Below are positions 50,171 to 58,979 of a stretch of 64,000 bases of DNA, one piece after another. Source of the stretch: a virus; the IMG/VR virus record IMGVR_UViG_3300042010_000040, positions 1 to 64,000 of that record. One strand, 5' to 3'. The notes beneath the pieces were generated by a model. It ran no database searches. It was not told the origin of the DNA and worked only from the letters and a program-made list of their open reading frames with translations. Every line of letters begins with the position of its first letter. Within the stretch, counting starts at the first letter, position 1. A program made the position numbers and the translations under genes.

Positions 50171-51625
50171 TTAAGCTCCTGCATTAAGGAAGGGGTTAGA
50201 TTGAGTTAAGTTTGCGGATAGTAAGCCGGAGGAGAAGTTTGGAATTTGTAACTTCTGGGCAAGGGTGATAAATGCATCACTTGTGGCGTCCACTTGGTCA
50301 TCCTTGTTCTTACGGCTCCCATCGAAACTCTCCAACTCATCAAAATAAGTGTCTGTCCAAGGCGCTTCGATATAATCAACAAGTCCGGCTTCAGCAGCTG
50401 CTGCGAATGGTTGGAATCTGATAATCTTGCTCTTATTAGAAGGACGCATTCTAGCGTAGAAACCTTCCGACAAAAGTTCTTTAATCATCATTTGTCCGGC
50501 AGCCTTCCCAGCTTGGCCCGGTTCTTGTGGGAGTATAATTTGAGTACCATCAGGATCAGATCCAGCAGTCTCAATTATCTTTGCCATAACTTCGCCAAAT
50601 CTTGCACGAAACCTAACAACATCAATTACAATATAACGACCTTGTTTTGTCTTACCAATAAGGACGCCAGCAGTCCAGTCCGGATTTGGTAGTGCCTCAC
50701 TAGGGATCGAACCGGCTATATCCCACGCACGACAGTAAGATATAATCTCTTTATCAAACAGATTAACTTTACCACAGAATTCTTTTTTCATGAATCCCGC
50801 TGCACTTTCCCTTACGAACCAATTGCCTTCCAGCAATCTTTTTCGTTCGGTGCCGCGAAGACCTTTGAGCCAAGCTACATACTTAGGGTTAACCTCTTCT
50901 ACAATTTTATTGTCATAAACGTTAGCACTAATGAAGGTAAAAGATAGAGCATCTTGCTCTCTTACACCATATTCAGCTAGAAGTTGCTCTTTAGTATCAG
51001 CCCAAACAAAGTCACCATCCATGAAAGAAAAGTATCTCAACATCCCATCTTTTGAACGGTCAGGAGTACCATCTTCTTGCAGGTAAGGCTCTACCCACTT
51101 ACGAAGTCCATGATCTGCATCAGGGTTACATGTGATTTTAAGGTGGGGTTTGATCGAAGGACAAGAGGGGTTCCGCATACGAGACATGATATATTGTATC
51201 ATATACATCGTATATTGGGTTCCCTCGTCTATATAGAAAAGATTTGCCTCAGACCCTTGCCAGTTTACATCAGCTTGGTCGTTTTCAAAGTGCTTTAAAT
51301 ATATTTCAGCACCACTAGCATGGAACACGAACTTACCATCCTTCGCACGCCATGTATATTCATCTGGTTTATATGCTTGACTAAAGACACGTTTACATTT
51401 AGTAAGTAGACCACCCGGACCATTAAGCTGTGGTGTTGTACGACGGGTCATCACACCAATAAAGTTAGGGATATCCGTGTACTTCAAGAAGTCAATAACG
51501 CCAATTTCACTTTTTCCGCTCGCGGCTGCGCCACCGAATAAGGTTACGTCAGCCTCCGAGGCGATATACATACTTTGGCGTAATGAACACGGGCCGGGTA
51601 ACTTTTTCTGAACAACTTCAGCCAC
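50171..51625 (-). CDS. terminase large subunit
   Basis: 484 aa from GTG 51625, chosen because GAGGAGG precedes it by 6 bases; the frame is open from 51640. ATPase: Walker A GGAAASGKSE near residue 31-40, Walker B NLFYIDEGTQYT. Nuclease domain: AWDIAGS, an acidic centre, and KDDQVDATSDAFI near the end. It packages DNA into the prohead. Its ribosome site lies inside the end of a homing endonuclease gene. Confidence 0.92.
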   Translation of the reverse strand: MAEVVQKKLPGPCSLRQSMYIASEADVTLFGGAAASGKSEIGVIDFLKYTDIPNFIGVMTRRTTPQLNGPGGLLTKCKRVFSQAYKPDEYTWRAKDGKFVFHASGAEIYLKHFENDQADVNWQGSEANLFYIDEGTQYTMYMIQYIMSRMRNPSCPSIKPHLKITCNPDADHGLRKWVEPYLQEDGTPDRSKDGMLRYFSFMDGDFVWADTKEQLLAEYGVREQDALSFTFISANVYDNKIVEEVNPKYVAWLKGLRGTERKRLLEGNWFVRESAAGFMKKEFCGKVNLFDKEIISYCRAWDIAGSIPSEALPNPDWTAGVLIGKTKQGRYIVIDVVRFRARFGEVMAKIIETAGSDPDGTQIILPQEPGQAGKAAGQMMIKELLSEGFYARMRPSNKSKIIRFQPFAAAAEAGLVDYIEAPWTDTYFDELESFDGSRKNKDDQVDATSDAFITLAQKLQIPNFSSGLLSANLTQSNPFLNAGA

Positions 51626-52781
51626 TTGTGGCCTCCTCAATGTATTTAATAATCAAGTCTTTAGCTTCATTACTAAAGCATTCAGTGTAACCTGTGAACT
51701 TCTTAGTTGGTTTATAGTAATAACCAAGAGATTTTAATTCCCGCATAATCTTTCTTTCAAGATTTGCAGAGTCTATATTAATCATCTCTTTTTCATATAC
51801 AAAGTTATAGTCATAAATATCTTTTTGGCGTTTATAAACCTTTTCCCGACCTTTCTTATTACAAGTAATACCGAGTTTCAGGAAAGATTCCTTGCCGTCT
51901 GACATTTCAACAATATAAATTGAGCCAACTCTTTGACCAAGCTCTGTATCTTCAGTGTACCGGTCAACCATATTATAAGTTGTTTTGTCGTAAGTACATT
52001 GGGCACAACCTTTACCTTTTACATGGCAAAGTGGACGTTGTTCAAAAATACCATGCACATCACAAACAATTTTAACTTTAGTTTCTGTATTTACATATTC
52101 TGCAAAATCATATGAATACTTATCTTTGTGAGTTTGTTTTGCTCTTTCGATAAAGTACTCAGTCGTGTATTCTGAATAGCGTTGAAGCAAACTTCTCTCG
52201 ACACCACACTTAGGACAACCATTACCATACATATGGGGTCCGGCAGATTGCGTGAACTCACCATGTTCTGGACAGCCAATTACAACTTTCTGAGTGAAAC
52301 CTTTAGTTAAGATAACTTTAGAATAGTCATATTTATGTTCATGGAATTCCGCACTCTTAACTAGAAAGTCTTCTTGAGATAATCTCTGCTTTTCTACACT
52401 GCACTCTGGACATCCACGGGATACCAAGTGGTGTGCTACCGTCTGACTGAAAACACCATGCTCTTTACAAATGATATCAATTTTACTTGTAGTTTTGGTT
52501 GTTGTTACTAAAGAGTAGTCAAACTTGTTTTGGTGTATTGCGGAGGCTTCAACAACAAAGTCCTCAATAGAGCGCTTGAGTGGAATAGACTCATGAACAC
52601 AATGGCGACAACCTGCACCTTTCAGGTGAGAGTCAGTTCGCTGAACAAATATACCATGATCTTTACATTCAATATCAATGTAATATCTTGGACCTCTTGC
52701 TTCCCAAGCAACATATTTATATTTGCTGTCGTGTATGTTGTTTGCTTTTTCTACAAACTTTTCAAAATTAAATTCTGGCAA
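51618..52781 (-). CDS. endonuclease-like protein with zinc-type repeats and C-terminal GIY-YIG/T5orf172-like domain
   Basis: 387 aa, TTG start with AGAGG upstream. At least five repeats of about 55 residues each have a helix with IH..KYDYS, then C..HG.F.Q....H, then GC..C. They look like zinc-binding DNA-recognition modules. The C-terminus (VGSIYIVEMSDG..., LKLGITC, SANLERKIMREL) fits the T5orf172/GIY-YIG group. Inserted directly upstream of the terminase and overlapping its start. Confidence 0.75.
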   Translation of the reverse strand: MPEFNFEKFVEKANNIHDSKYKYVAWEARGPRYYIDIECKDHGIFVQRTDSHLKGAGCRHCVHESIPLKRSIEDFVVEASAIHQNKFDYSLVTTTKTTSKIDIICKEHGVFSQTVAHHLVSRGCPECSVEKQRLSQEDFLVKSAEFHEHKYDYSKVILTKGFTQKVVIGCPEHGEFTQSAGPHMYGNGCPKCGVERSLLQRYSEYTTEYFIERAKQTHKDKYSYDFAEYVNTETKVKIVCDVHGIFEQRPLCHVKGKGCAQCTYDKTTYNMVDRYTEDTELGQRVGSIYIVEMSDGKESFLKLGITCNKKGREKVYKRQKDIYDYNFVYEKEMINIDSANLERKIMRELKSLGYYYKPTKKFTGYTECFSNEAKDLIIKYIEEATSG

Positions 52782-52813
52782 AACTTTAACCTCTGATTAG
52801 GTATTTAATAGGC

Positions 52814-52867
52814 GAGAGCTAGCTAACTGAATCAGCAGTTAGCGGGGATGGCCATCCTTTCGCTCTC
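52814..52867 (-). ncRNA. potential three-way-junction RNA structure
   Basis: A closing stem GAGAGC/GCTCTC (52814-52819, 52862-52867) contains an 8-bp hairpin GCTAACTG/CAGTTAGC (52822-52843) and a GGATGG/CCATCC hairpin (52846-52857). It starts 11 bases after the stop of the 120-aa gene and ends about 30 bases before the zinc-repeat endonuclease start. It may regulate that gene. Not a known family to me. Confidence 0.5.
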
Positions 52868-52878
52868 ATTGTATTTCT

Positions 52879-53241
52879 TTACTCAGCTTCTTCCGAAGCC
52901 TTTTCACCACCATCACATGTGGCAAGATATTGCTTGATCATTTTCGATTTATCGCGACCTTTAATACCCCGACGGGCAAGGATTGGTCGGATTTCCTCGA
53001 TAGGCATATCTTCAAGTTGTTCTTTCGTATAATTTTCTTGAATTACTTGATAACGAAAACCCGGACTATCTTCCAACATATCTTTGCTTTCAATGTACAT
53101 CCAGCAACTATGCGGATAACTCAGTCGTGGTACTTTGTCTTCTTGGAGGATAGCGCCTTTATTAGAGGCTTCTACCACATTCTTCATGAAGTCGTAGCCG
53201 AGGCTATCATTGCCTGTGACGTACAGCATATATCGATTCAT
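52879..53241 (-). CDS. hypothetical protein with SAP/Rho-N-like C-terminal motif
   Basis: 120 aa. The first 75 residues are unassigned. The last part (TKEQLEDMPIEEIRPILARRGI... DKSKMIKQYL) resembles small helix-extended-loop-helix DNA-binding motifs. Located just before the terminase region, it may aid packaging or head completion. First gene after a promoter. Confidence 0.6.
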   Translation of the reverse strand: MNRYMLYVTGNDSLGYDFMKNVVEASNKGAILQEDKVPRLSYPHSCWMYIESKDMLEDSPGFRYQVIQENYTKEQLEDMPIEEIRPILARRGIKGRDKSKMIKQYLATCDGGEKASEEAE

Positions 53242-53277
53242 TTAAATTCTCTCCGTTATGTTCAATTCATAAAAGAG

Positions 53278-53307
53278 ATATTACGCTACACAACAGTGGT
53301 TTGTCAA
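53278..53307 (-). promoter_or_regulatory. sigma70-like promoter upstream of the terminase/head genes
   Basis: Minus strand: TTGACA (53302-53307), 18-bp spacer, TAATAT (53278-53283), about 35 bases before the ATG at 53241. It likely drives terminase, portal and head genes. Confidence 0.6.
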
Positions 53308-53351
53308 GCTTATTACAAATATATTTAAACTATTTCAAGCTGTCTTAACAA

Positions 53352-53398
53352 ATAACTCTATATTCCAAGAGTTATCTATAAATCAGCTATGTAACTCT
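53352..53398. repeat. three alternating hairpin arms
   Basis: ATAACTCT (53352-53359), AGAGTTAT (53368-53375) and GTAACTCT (53391-53398). The middle arm can pair with either neighbour, so two hairpins exclude each other. The group sits at the end of the 94-aa gene on the minus strand and probably ends its transcript. Confidence 0.5.
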
Positions 53399-53671
53399 AA
53401 TATTCACCCTACCATACCCACTCAGCCAACATCCTGATTGAGATGCAGCTACTTGCGCAGACTGCCCCACGGCTATCTTAATACCGTCACTAATTTCAAC
53501 AGGAGGTTTTTCAGATTTAACAAATACATAGAGATAGTCTGTAGTTTTGTTTTGGATAGTGATCGCAGTTCCTGACGGAATAGCTGAAAGCTCATAGGCA
53601 TTCTCCCACTCCAATCCGGAAAGAATTACGTCTTCTTTTGTATCCCCAGAAATTACTATTACATTTTCCAT
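53387..53671 (-). CDS. small virion-like protein
   Basis: 94 aa from the ATG at 53671 with GAGG upstream; the frame opens at 53677. Beta-rich. It resembles the first 85 residues of the next gene (W.N.Y..S.I..GT, NK.T, DG..I..G). Possibly a decoration or fibre-attachment protein. Confidence 0.55.
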   Translation of the reverse strand: MENVIVISGDTKEDVILSGLEWENAYELSAIPSGTAITIQNKTTDYLYVFVKSEKPPVEISDGIKIAVGQSAQVAASQSGCWLSGYGRVNIRVT

Positions 53672-53678
53672 AGACACC

Positions 53679-54758
53679 TCAAACTAACGCTAATGTTGCA
53701 GCAGAGTACATCGTGCCAAGAAAGGCTGCCGTAACGCTGGTGTCGTTAGTTGATGCTGACAACACCCTAATAGCAAAATCTGTTTTCTCTGCTACGATAA
53801 TTCCGGGGTCTCCCTCATGCCGGTAAGGTGTGACCTGACTGACAGCAACTTCAAGGGGCATTCTATAGAAACCTAGTGGGGACTGGAAGACCGTAGCCAT
53901 AGTAACAGTCCTATCTACGCCACCTGATCTTGTCTGGGCGAATAGTATTGAGTGGACGCTTAGGGTGTGCCCTGCTGGGACTGTGTAGACAGCTTGTCTT
54001 GCTAATCCGAACCCTGCTGGGATCTGTCCTCTGATTGTACCCCCACCGGAATCGCGAACGTTGATATCGCCTACGTTAACCTTGGTAGTGCCAGCACTCA
54101 TAATTAGTATCGAGTTAATCCTGAACAATTGAAGTGGAACTGCCACAGGCGTTGTACCATTCAGTGTAATAGTTTGGTTAACTTCGACATAGTTGATATC
54201 AAGACCAAAGATGGTGATTGTTCTAGCACCTACACCGGCAGCGGCGTCACTCGTACTAGTTGATACTACTTCAAGACTCGTAGCCGCTGTCATCCACGGG
54301 TAAAGCCCACCAACAGACCATACATCCTCTGGTAGCGAAGCTTGGTCAACATCGGGGTTGCTACCTAGACCAGTCACCCTGCGGACACCCGGTACAAGGC
54401 CAAGCCCAACAGCAGTGTAGAAATCCATGCCTTTAGGGTGAACGTTTGTAGTCCACAGAGAACCGTTGCTACTCTTTTCAAGGGCCTTTTCTTGCACTAA
54501 AAGAGTTGTAGCAGAGTTAGGAGAGTAAGCCCACAGACCAACCTCACCGGGAGCAATCTCTAGTGGATCTGCCTCTGGAAATGCTGAGAGATGATAGCCG
54601 TCCACGGTTGTTGGGGCTGCTAACGATGTAGCAATTTTACAGAATGAAGTGCTCTTGTTATGCACTTCTACTTGTGTACCGACAGTGATGCCAGAAGCTG
54701 TGTAGAGGTTTGTCCAAACTCCTTTTGGTACTACAACATCTACTCTTGTTATCGCCAT
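53679..54758 (-). CDS. phage structural protein, fibre- or decoration-like
   Basis: 359 aa, beta-rich, without signal or membrane helices. An N-terminal domain (about 1-85) has GVWTNLYTASGITVGTQVEVHNKST. A middle part contains GGLYPWMTAATSLEVVSTS. Thr/Ser/Val-rich strands follow. It resembles proteins annotated as phage structural or head-fibre proteins. Function uncertain. Confidence 0.6.
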   Translation of the reverse strand: MAITRVDVVVPKGVWTNLYTASGITVGTQVEVHNKSTSFCKIATSLAAPTTVDGYHLSAFPEADPLEIAPGEVGLWAYSPNSATTLLVQEKALEKSSNGSLWTTNVHPKGMDFYTAVGLGLVPGVRRVTGLGSNPDVDQASLPEDVWSVGGLYPWMTAATSLEVVSTSTSDAAAGVGARTITIFGLDINYVEVNQTITLNGTTPVAVPLQLFRINSILIMSAGTTKVNVGDINVRDSGGGTIRGQIPAGFGLARQAVYTVPAGHTLSVHSILFAQTRSGGVDRTVTMATVFQSPLGFYRMPLEVAVSQVTPYRHEGDPGIIVAEKTDFAIRVLSASTNDTSVTAAFLGTMYSAATLALV

Positions 54759-55102
54759 ATTGCTATCTCCCTTTAAGAGATGGTTCTTCTAAATTCGTTA
54801 GAACCTTATTGTTATTGTTACAAAAGGGAAATTGTATACGTGGTAGGTAATTCGTACCACTCAGCTCAATTATATTAATAAATATAATTGTGTATAAAAT
54901 AAATGTATTAGCACCCACGCTACCATGGTCTAATAACTCTCTGAATGCAAAATCACTCAGCTTCTCCACTCGGTAGCTTACCTACCAGCATTTGTGTGGT
55001 TCGCCAGAACCACGGGCTTCCGAACTAGGCAGCTCAGAAATTCTTTTGAATAACATAAATCCCGAACGATATCACTACGACTGATTTCGTGCGAGTTTCT
55101 TG
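54759..55102. other. 344-base non-coding region dense in hairpins
   Basis: At least five inverted repeats are visible: GGTTCT/AGAACC (54782-54805), GTGGTA/TACCAC (54840-54860), CAATTATATT/AATATAATTG with 4-base loop (54867-54890), GGTAG/CTACC (54972-54986) and GTGGTTC/GAACCAC with 4-base loop (54996-55013). CACTCAGCT is repeated at 54858 and 54954. No convincing gene. Next to the putative small terminase, it could be a packaging site or a regulatory RNA. Confidence 0.5.
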
Positions 55103-55507
55103 TTATTCATCTTCATCAGGTTCAACGAATACTAGTGACAGACGTGGTTTCATTTCGGCCTTGATCTGCTCAGGAGATTGCTCTTCCTCTTCAGTATCAC
55201 GCTTACCTTCTGCACGAGCTTTGAAGTTTGTAATCTCATCGCTGCTAGCTGCTTTTTCAACGCTGACAATGGAATTGATAATCCACTTTGCGCTTGCGAC
55301 AGACTCAGAGTTTACATTTTCATTCTTAAGACTCTTATCAATCAAAGCTAGAGCAATATCTTCGCGTTCACGAAGCTTGTCAGCCAGTTCACGCAGTTTA
55401 CTCTTTTTGATTCGAACCTTACTGTTTCCCGAAGTGTTTCTGTTTGAACGTGGCCCATCAAACCTAGTATCTGGGCTAGGATTCGGGTTTGTAATTTTCT
55501 TAGCCAT
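55103..55507 (-). CDS. putative terminase small subunit
   Basis: 134 aa. An N-terminal basic disordered stretch, a helical middle (SKLRELADKLREREDIALALIDKSL) and an acidic C-terminus. Size, charge pattern and position upstream of the large terminase fit a TerS, but no defining motif is visible. It lies next to a hairpin-rich non-coding region, which would fit a packaging site. Confidence 0.5.
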   Translation of the reverse strand: MAKKITNPNPSPDTRFDGPRSNRNTSGNSKVRIKKSKLRELADKLREREDIALALIDKSLKNENVNSESVASAKWIINSIVSVEKAASSDEITNFKARAEGKRDTEEEEQSPEQIKAEMKPRLSLVFVEPDEDE

Positions 55508-55519
55508 AAATGTTACCTA

Positions 55520-58216
55520 TTAAGATACAGAAGGCATAACGCGGAAGTTTGTACTCGTTCCGGCGACACCTTCCGCCACATTGACCCAGCCCATCGATCC
55601 ACCTGCTGCAATTGTATTATTCCAAATCTTGTGACCTCTGGAATAATAAAAACCATCGGTTGGAATTGCTGTTGCATAGTGTGGGGTGACAGAGACAAGC
55701 ATCCACTCTGCTGTTGTACCTAGTTGTGGGATGATCCTTTCGAATATCAAAGCACCACCGCTAGGGCAGGTGAGTTCAGGGACACCAGATGCACGTAGAC
55801 TAATATTACCATTAGATCGTACAGTTACAGCACCGATTGCAAACAGTGTACGATGTTGTCCGGGGTTTGCCCAACCATGAAGATTTGAAATACGGATGGT
55901 CCTGTCAGCATTAGGGGACACATAGCAAGATGGATGGCCCTGCATATCAACGTTACCAGAAGCATCAGTAACAACAATTTTGTGTTGTCTGTTGTTCTTA
56001 AACAGTGTCATTCCGGTAGTTTGCTTACTGTTCTGTCCCACGTATTCCCAAGACTGAACTTGGTCAAGGCCTACACTACTAGCGGCAACCATGTTGTCAA
56101 CAGTACCGAGCATAAACCCACCGGGGCCAACCTGTGTGCGGCTGCTGACACCTTCCCTGAAGATACCCCCATCACCAACACCACCTTGAATGAAAGTAGT
56201 TGCTACAGTTTGGGATGCGCTAACTTGGTAAGTGCCAGACTTTCCAGTTGAACCTGTCAACTGTTGGACTATGGTGGTTCCAGCAGTAACCCCAGTACCC
56301 GTTAATGACATACCCGCAGCGAACCTGCCAAGCATTGACACATCGTTCTCAATCGTAAGGGTAGTTCCTGCAATGGAGCCATTACCTCGACCCGCACCAA
56401 CCGTACCATTGCCAGCATTAGCATGTCTGTTAGCTTGGAAGAATTGTTGGGCGCCAGTTTGAATGTCAAAACAGATACCTACAGATTCAAACCAAGTTTC
56501 CATTACGCTATTGTTACTGCAAGCACCAAGCTCCTTCCAACCCAATCGGGTTTTTTCACAAGCAAATTGCCCCATAGCCATTACACCAGTGGGGCAACGT
56601 GCAGCCTGACCAACACCGGCAATATCAGAAGTACTTTCACCATGACCACTTGCATTGTCTGCAACTTCCGAGGGGGTTGGGTCAAATGTCAACAGTACAC
56701 CGATATCTGATATATCATCTGGTGCTGTGCTCATACCGCCTGTGTAACCGTTCTCAAGTTCAATTTGACCGTGTTGGCCAGTGAACATGTAGCCAATACT
56801 GCCAATAGCTCCACGGGCACCTACTTGACAATCCTGAAACTTAACAAACTGGTTTGGGAGAAGTGAATGAGCATCGGTATATCCGGCTCTTGACCACACA
56901 CATCTGTTGAAGTTAATGATTCTGACATTGAAGAATGTCGTGTGCCACAACCCACCTTGAGTGTACCCAGCATCCCATTTTGCACGGGCATACAATCCCC
57001 ACTGTGTTGGGTTGACAGGTGCCACGTTAAAGTCTGCTGTTGATGCTCCGCTTATAGTGAGGTTAGACCACCCGCATTCTGCAACAACGCCAGAGTCAAT
57101 TTCCACCATCCCGTAAGTAAATCCGGGATCTGCTACAGGAAGAGCAACAAACCCACCATTCCTCACGCCGGGGCCGTCAACTGGAACTCTGGAGCGGATG
57201 GTTAGCTTAGTTACGGGGGAGAAGCCAGACCCAAGTCTAACCTTACCCCCACCCTTACTGGACGCATATAGAGATGCTTTTTCACAAGCCAGAGTGTCAT
57301 CTGTCACGCCGTCAGCCAGTCTACCAAACTCCTCCATCCAAATTTCACCGGAAGTAATTCTTTGGAACCTGCCTGTTGGAACACCCACAACAGCGAAAGT
57401 ATACCCACCATTATCCGGTTCTGTTGAAGCAGAGTCCCATATGAAATCACCACCGCCGCGTGGGCCAAGATAAGGTACTCTTGTGGACCACCCAGCATGA
57501 TAGGATGCGACTTTATAAGTAAGGCCAGTCTTTCTTGGTAGCGTCAATAGGTCTGCAACAGAATCAACAGACACCACAGCACTGCCAACATTCAGTGCTG
57601 CACCATCGGCAGCAAGGTCTGCAATGCTTACTTTTGTACTTAGAAGACCTTCTGTGTAAACAGCAGAAGCCTGTGCATCATTGGCGGAGTCTAAGGAGTC
57701 TTGAGCAGAAGCAGCGCTTTCAGCAGCTTTAGTAGTCGCTGTAACTGCACTTGATGCTGAAGACACAGCCGAAGTTTGACTTGCTGTGGCACTATTGGCA
57801 GAAGCTGTTGCAGAGTTAGCCGAATTCGTAGCACTTACCGCAGCTTGGCTTGCAGACGCAGCAGCAGCATTCTTACTAGCCAATGCACCAGCAGCATCAG
57901 CAGCCACTTGAGCTGCCAAGCCATCACTATGAGCTGTCTGATCAAGCATCAACAATTCATTAATTGTTGTCTGCGTTGTATCATCTGTAATCTCAATATT
58001 ACCAATGTTGGCATAAGATCTGTATTCTAAAGAAAATACACTAACATGATACCAACCGTTTGGGACATCAATTTCATACTCACCATCTTCATCTGTCTTA
58101 AAGTCTTTTGTTACAAACATAAGAACTTGTTCAGAGGTGTTATTAGCTGTAATCCGAACAGAAGAGTTTTTGTATGGTTCGCCTGTAGGGGTGAGGAGGG
58201 TGCCTGAAAGAATCAT
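55520..58216 (-). CDS. large tail fibre / tailspike with Stf-like N-terminus
   Basis: 898 aa. An N-terminal domain (about 1-100, [25 protein letters not shown]..., [16 protein letters not shown]) is typical of prophage-type tail fibres. An Ala/Ser-rich coiled stalk follows (about 105-195, [18 protein letters not shown]). Next comes a pectate-lyase-like beta-helix with [16 protein letters not shown] near 305. A second receptor-binding protein besides the ones at 28363-31071. It is the first gene of the late unit, far from the other fibre genes. Confidence 0.8.
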   Translation of the reverse strand: MILSGTLLTPTGEPYKNSSVRITANNTSEQVLMFVTKDFKTDEDGEYEIDVPNGWYHVSVFSLEYRSYANIGNIEITDDTTQTTINELLMLDQTAHSDGLAAQVAADAAGALASKNAAAASASQAAVSATNSANSATASANSATASQTSAVSSASSAVTATTKAAESAASAQDSLDSANDAQASAVYTEGLLSTKVSIADLAADGAALNVGSAVVSVDSVADLLTLPRKTGLTYKVASYHAGWSTRVPYLGPRGGGDFIWDSASTEPDNGGYTFAVVGVPTGRFQRITSGEIWMEEFGRLADGVTDDTLACEKASLYASSKGGGKVRLGSGFSPVTKLTIRSRVPVDGPGVRNGGFVALPVADPGFTYGMVEIDSGVVAECGWSNLTISGASTADFNVAPVNPTQWGLYARAKWDAGYTQGGLWHTTFFNVRIINFNRCVWSRAGYTDAHSLLPNQFVKFQDCQVGARGAIGSIGYMFTGQHGQIELENGYTGGMSTAPDDISDIGVLLTFDPTPSEVADNASGHGESTSDIAGVGQAARCPTGVMAMGQFACEKTRLGWKELGACSNNSVMETWFESVGICFDIQTGAQQFFQANRHANAGNGTVGAGRGNGSIAGTTLTIENDVSMLGRFAAGMSLTGTGVTAGTTIVQQLTGSTGKSGTYQVSASQTVATTFIQGGVGDGGIFREGVSSRTQVGPGGFMLGTVDNMVAASSVGLDQVQSWEYVGQNSKQTTGMTLFKNNRQHKIVVTDASGNVDMQGHPSCYVSPNADRTIRISNLHGWANPGQHRTLFAIGAVTVRSNGNISLRASGVPELTCPSGGALIFERIIPQLGTTAEWMLVSVTPHYATAIPTDGFYYSRGHKIWNNTIAAGGSMGWVNVAEGVAGTSTNFRVMPSVS

Positions 58217-58307
58217 ATTGTCCCTACTGAGGTGGAGAGCTTGTTTTGTTTTTATAGAAAGATTTTCTTAAAGCCTATCAACAGGACAACCTGCAATACA
58301 TTTAGAA

Positions 58308-58496
58308 ATGATAATAGGACTTAAGAAAATCAACTCTTTAGAGGAGAGGGCTAAAGAGTTGATGAAAGAATGTCTACAGGAGAGGATAGACTTCTTTAAG
58401 ATGCTGACGCGAGAGGAAGAGGAGGAGAACGTCAGCTTTGAAGGCACCATTAATAAAGAATTTATACTTGGATGGTGTCGGGTGAAACTAATTTGA
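58308..58496 (+). CDS. possible small protein on the opposite strand
   Basis: 62 aa, very acidic, helical (MKECLQERIDFFKMLTREEEEENV). It points against the late unit. No clear ribosome site before the first ATG; one lies before an internal ATG (58361). Could be a remnant gene. Low confidence. Confidence 0.35.
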   Translation: MIIGLKKINSLEERAKELMKECLQERIDFFKMLTREEEEENVSFEGTINKEFILGWCRVKLI

Positions 58497-58601
58497 GTGG
58501 TTGGTACTGAACTCCAACTTGCTGACGGCATATTCAGCAGCATACCCGCGTTGTGCTATTTCTAGTCTTACGCTGTGTATCAGTCTACACATTCACTCAA
58601 A
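58492..58601. ncRNA. closed multi-branched structure A
   Basis: Perfect closing arms TTTGAGTG (58492-58499) and CACTCAAA (58594-58601). Inside are hairpins GTTGG/CCAAC (58500-58518), TGCTGA/TCAGCA (58520-58539), GCGT/ACGC (58548-58573) and TGTGTA/TACACA (58574-58591). It resembles a cloverleaf with an extra arm but lacks tRNA T-loop and CCA features. No coding use is seen. Strand of transcription unknown. Confidence 0.5.
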
Positions 58602-58616
58602 ACTGGAGCATACCTT

Positions 58617-58665
58617 GAAGGAATCTAACCTTCGACAACTTAAACGTATTCTAGACTACAGAATA
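58617..58665. repeat. two hairpins with 7-base loops
   Basis: GAAGG/CCTTC (58617-58633) and TATTCT/AGAATA (58647-58665). On the minus strand they recall a T-arm and anticodon arm, but no acceptor stem or D-arm fits, so I do not call a tRNA. Confidence 0.45.
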
Positions 58666-58675
58666 AGGAGCCAAC

Positions 58676-58702
58676 ATGAGGCAGCATAAAACTTTAGTTT
58701 GA
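58676..58702 (+). CDS. possible 8-aa peptide frame
   Basis: ATG AGG CAG ... TGA encoding MRQHKTLV, with AAGGAG 5 bases upstream. The ribosome site is the only support. It lies between structured elements A and B. Confidence 0.25.
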   Translation: MRQHKTLV

Positions 58703-58773
58703 ATCTTTAAATTCATTACCCCGTATTAAAACCATTTGAGCATCAATAAAGACACACATTGATAAGCTTGTTT

Positions 58774-58859
58774 AATTCCGAGGATTTCAGAACTCGTCAG
58801 TTCATTTCTTTAAGGGGCTCTAAGGCCTACGAAAAGACATTATTATGTCTCTCGGAATT
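58774..58859. ncRNA. closed multi-branched structure B
   Basis: Perfect closing arms AATTCCGAG (58774-58782) and CTCGGAATT (58851-58859). Inside are hairpins GAACT/AGTTC (58790-58803) and AGACAT/ATGTCT (58835-58850), the latter stacked directly on the closing stem, and a weaker G/C-rich one between them. Not a tRNA by sequence. Apart from structures A and B, the gap 58217-58979 holds only the doubtful frames noted and a promoter. Confidence 0.5.
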
Positions 58860-58926
58860 GGAGTATAAATACTTCCTTTATTTTTCCCTAAAAATTTCCG
58901 CTGGTCTTCCTTGACCCAGTAAAACA

Positions 58927-58955
58927 AGTATGAACTATAAAAGTTCTTTTGTCAA
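58927..58955 (-). promoter_or_regulatory. candidate late promoter
   Basis: Minus strand: TTGACA (58950-58955), 17-bp spacer, CATACT (58927-58932). Overlapping GAACT/AGTTC and CTTGAC/GTCAAG dyads could form an operator. It would transcribe structures A and B and then the tail fibre and late genes. Confidence 0.5.
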
Positions 58956-58979
58956 GTAATTGACTAATTTATTTGCAAT

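Noticed and set aside
54763-54969. 68-codon minus-strand frame in the hairpin-rich region
   Set aside because: GTG start without ribosome site, low-complexity Asn run, and it covers several perfect hairpins, which is more like non-coding sequence.
58268-58543. 91-codon minus-strand Ser-rich frame
   Set aside because: Antisense to an acidic frame and Ser-rich as expected of a shadow; no ribosome site.
58601-58665. Possible tRNA on the minus strand: GAAGG-7-CCTTC as T-arm and TATTCT-7-AGAATA as anticodon arm, with CCA further on
   Set aside because: The T-loop reads TTAGATT instead of TTCRANN, no acceptor stem or D-arm can be built, and the CCA spacing is wrong.
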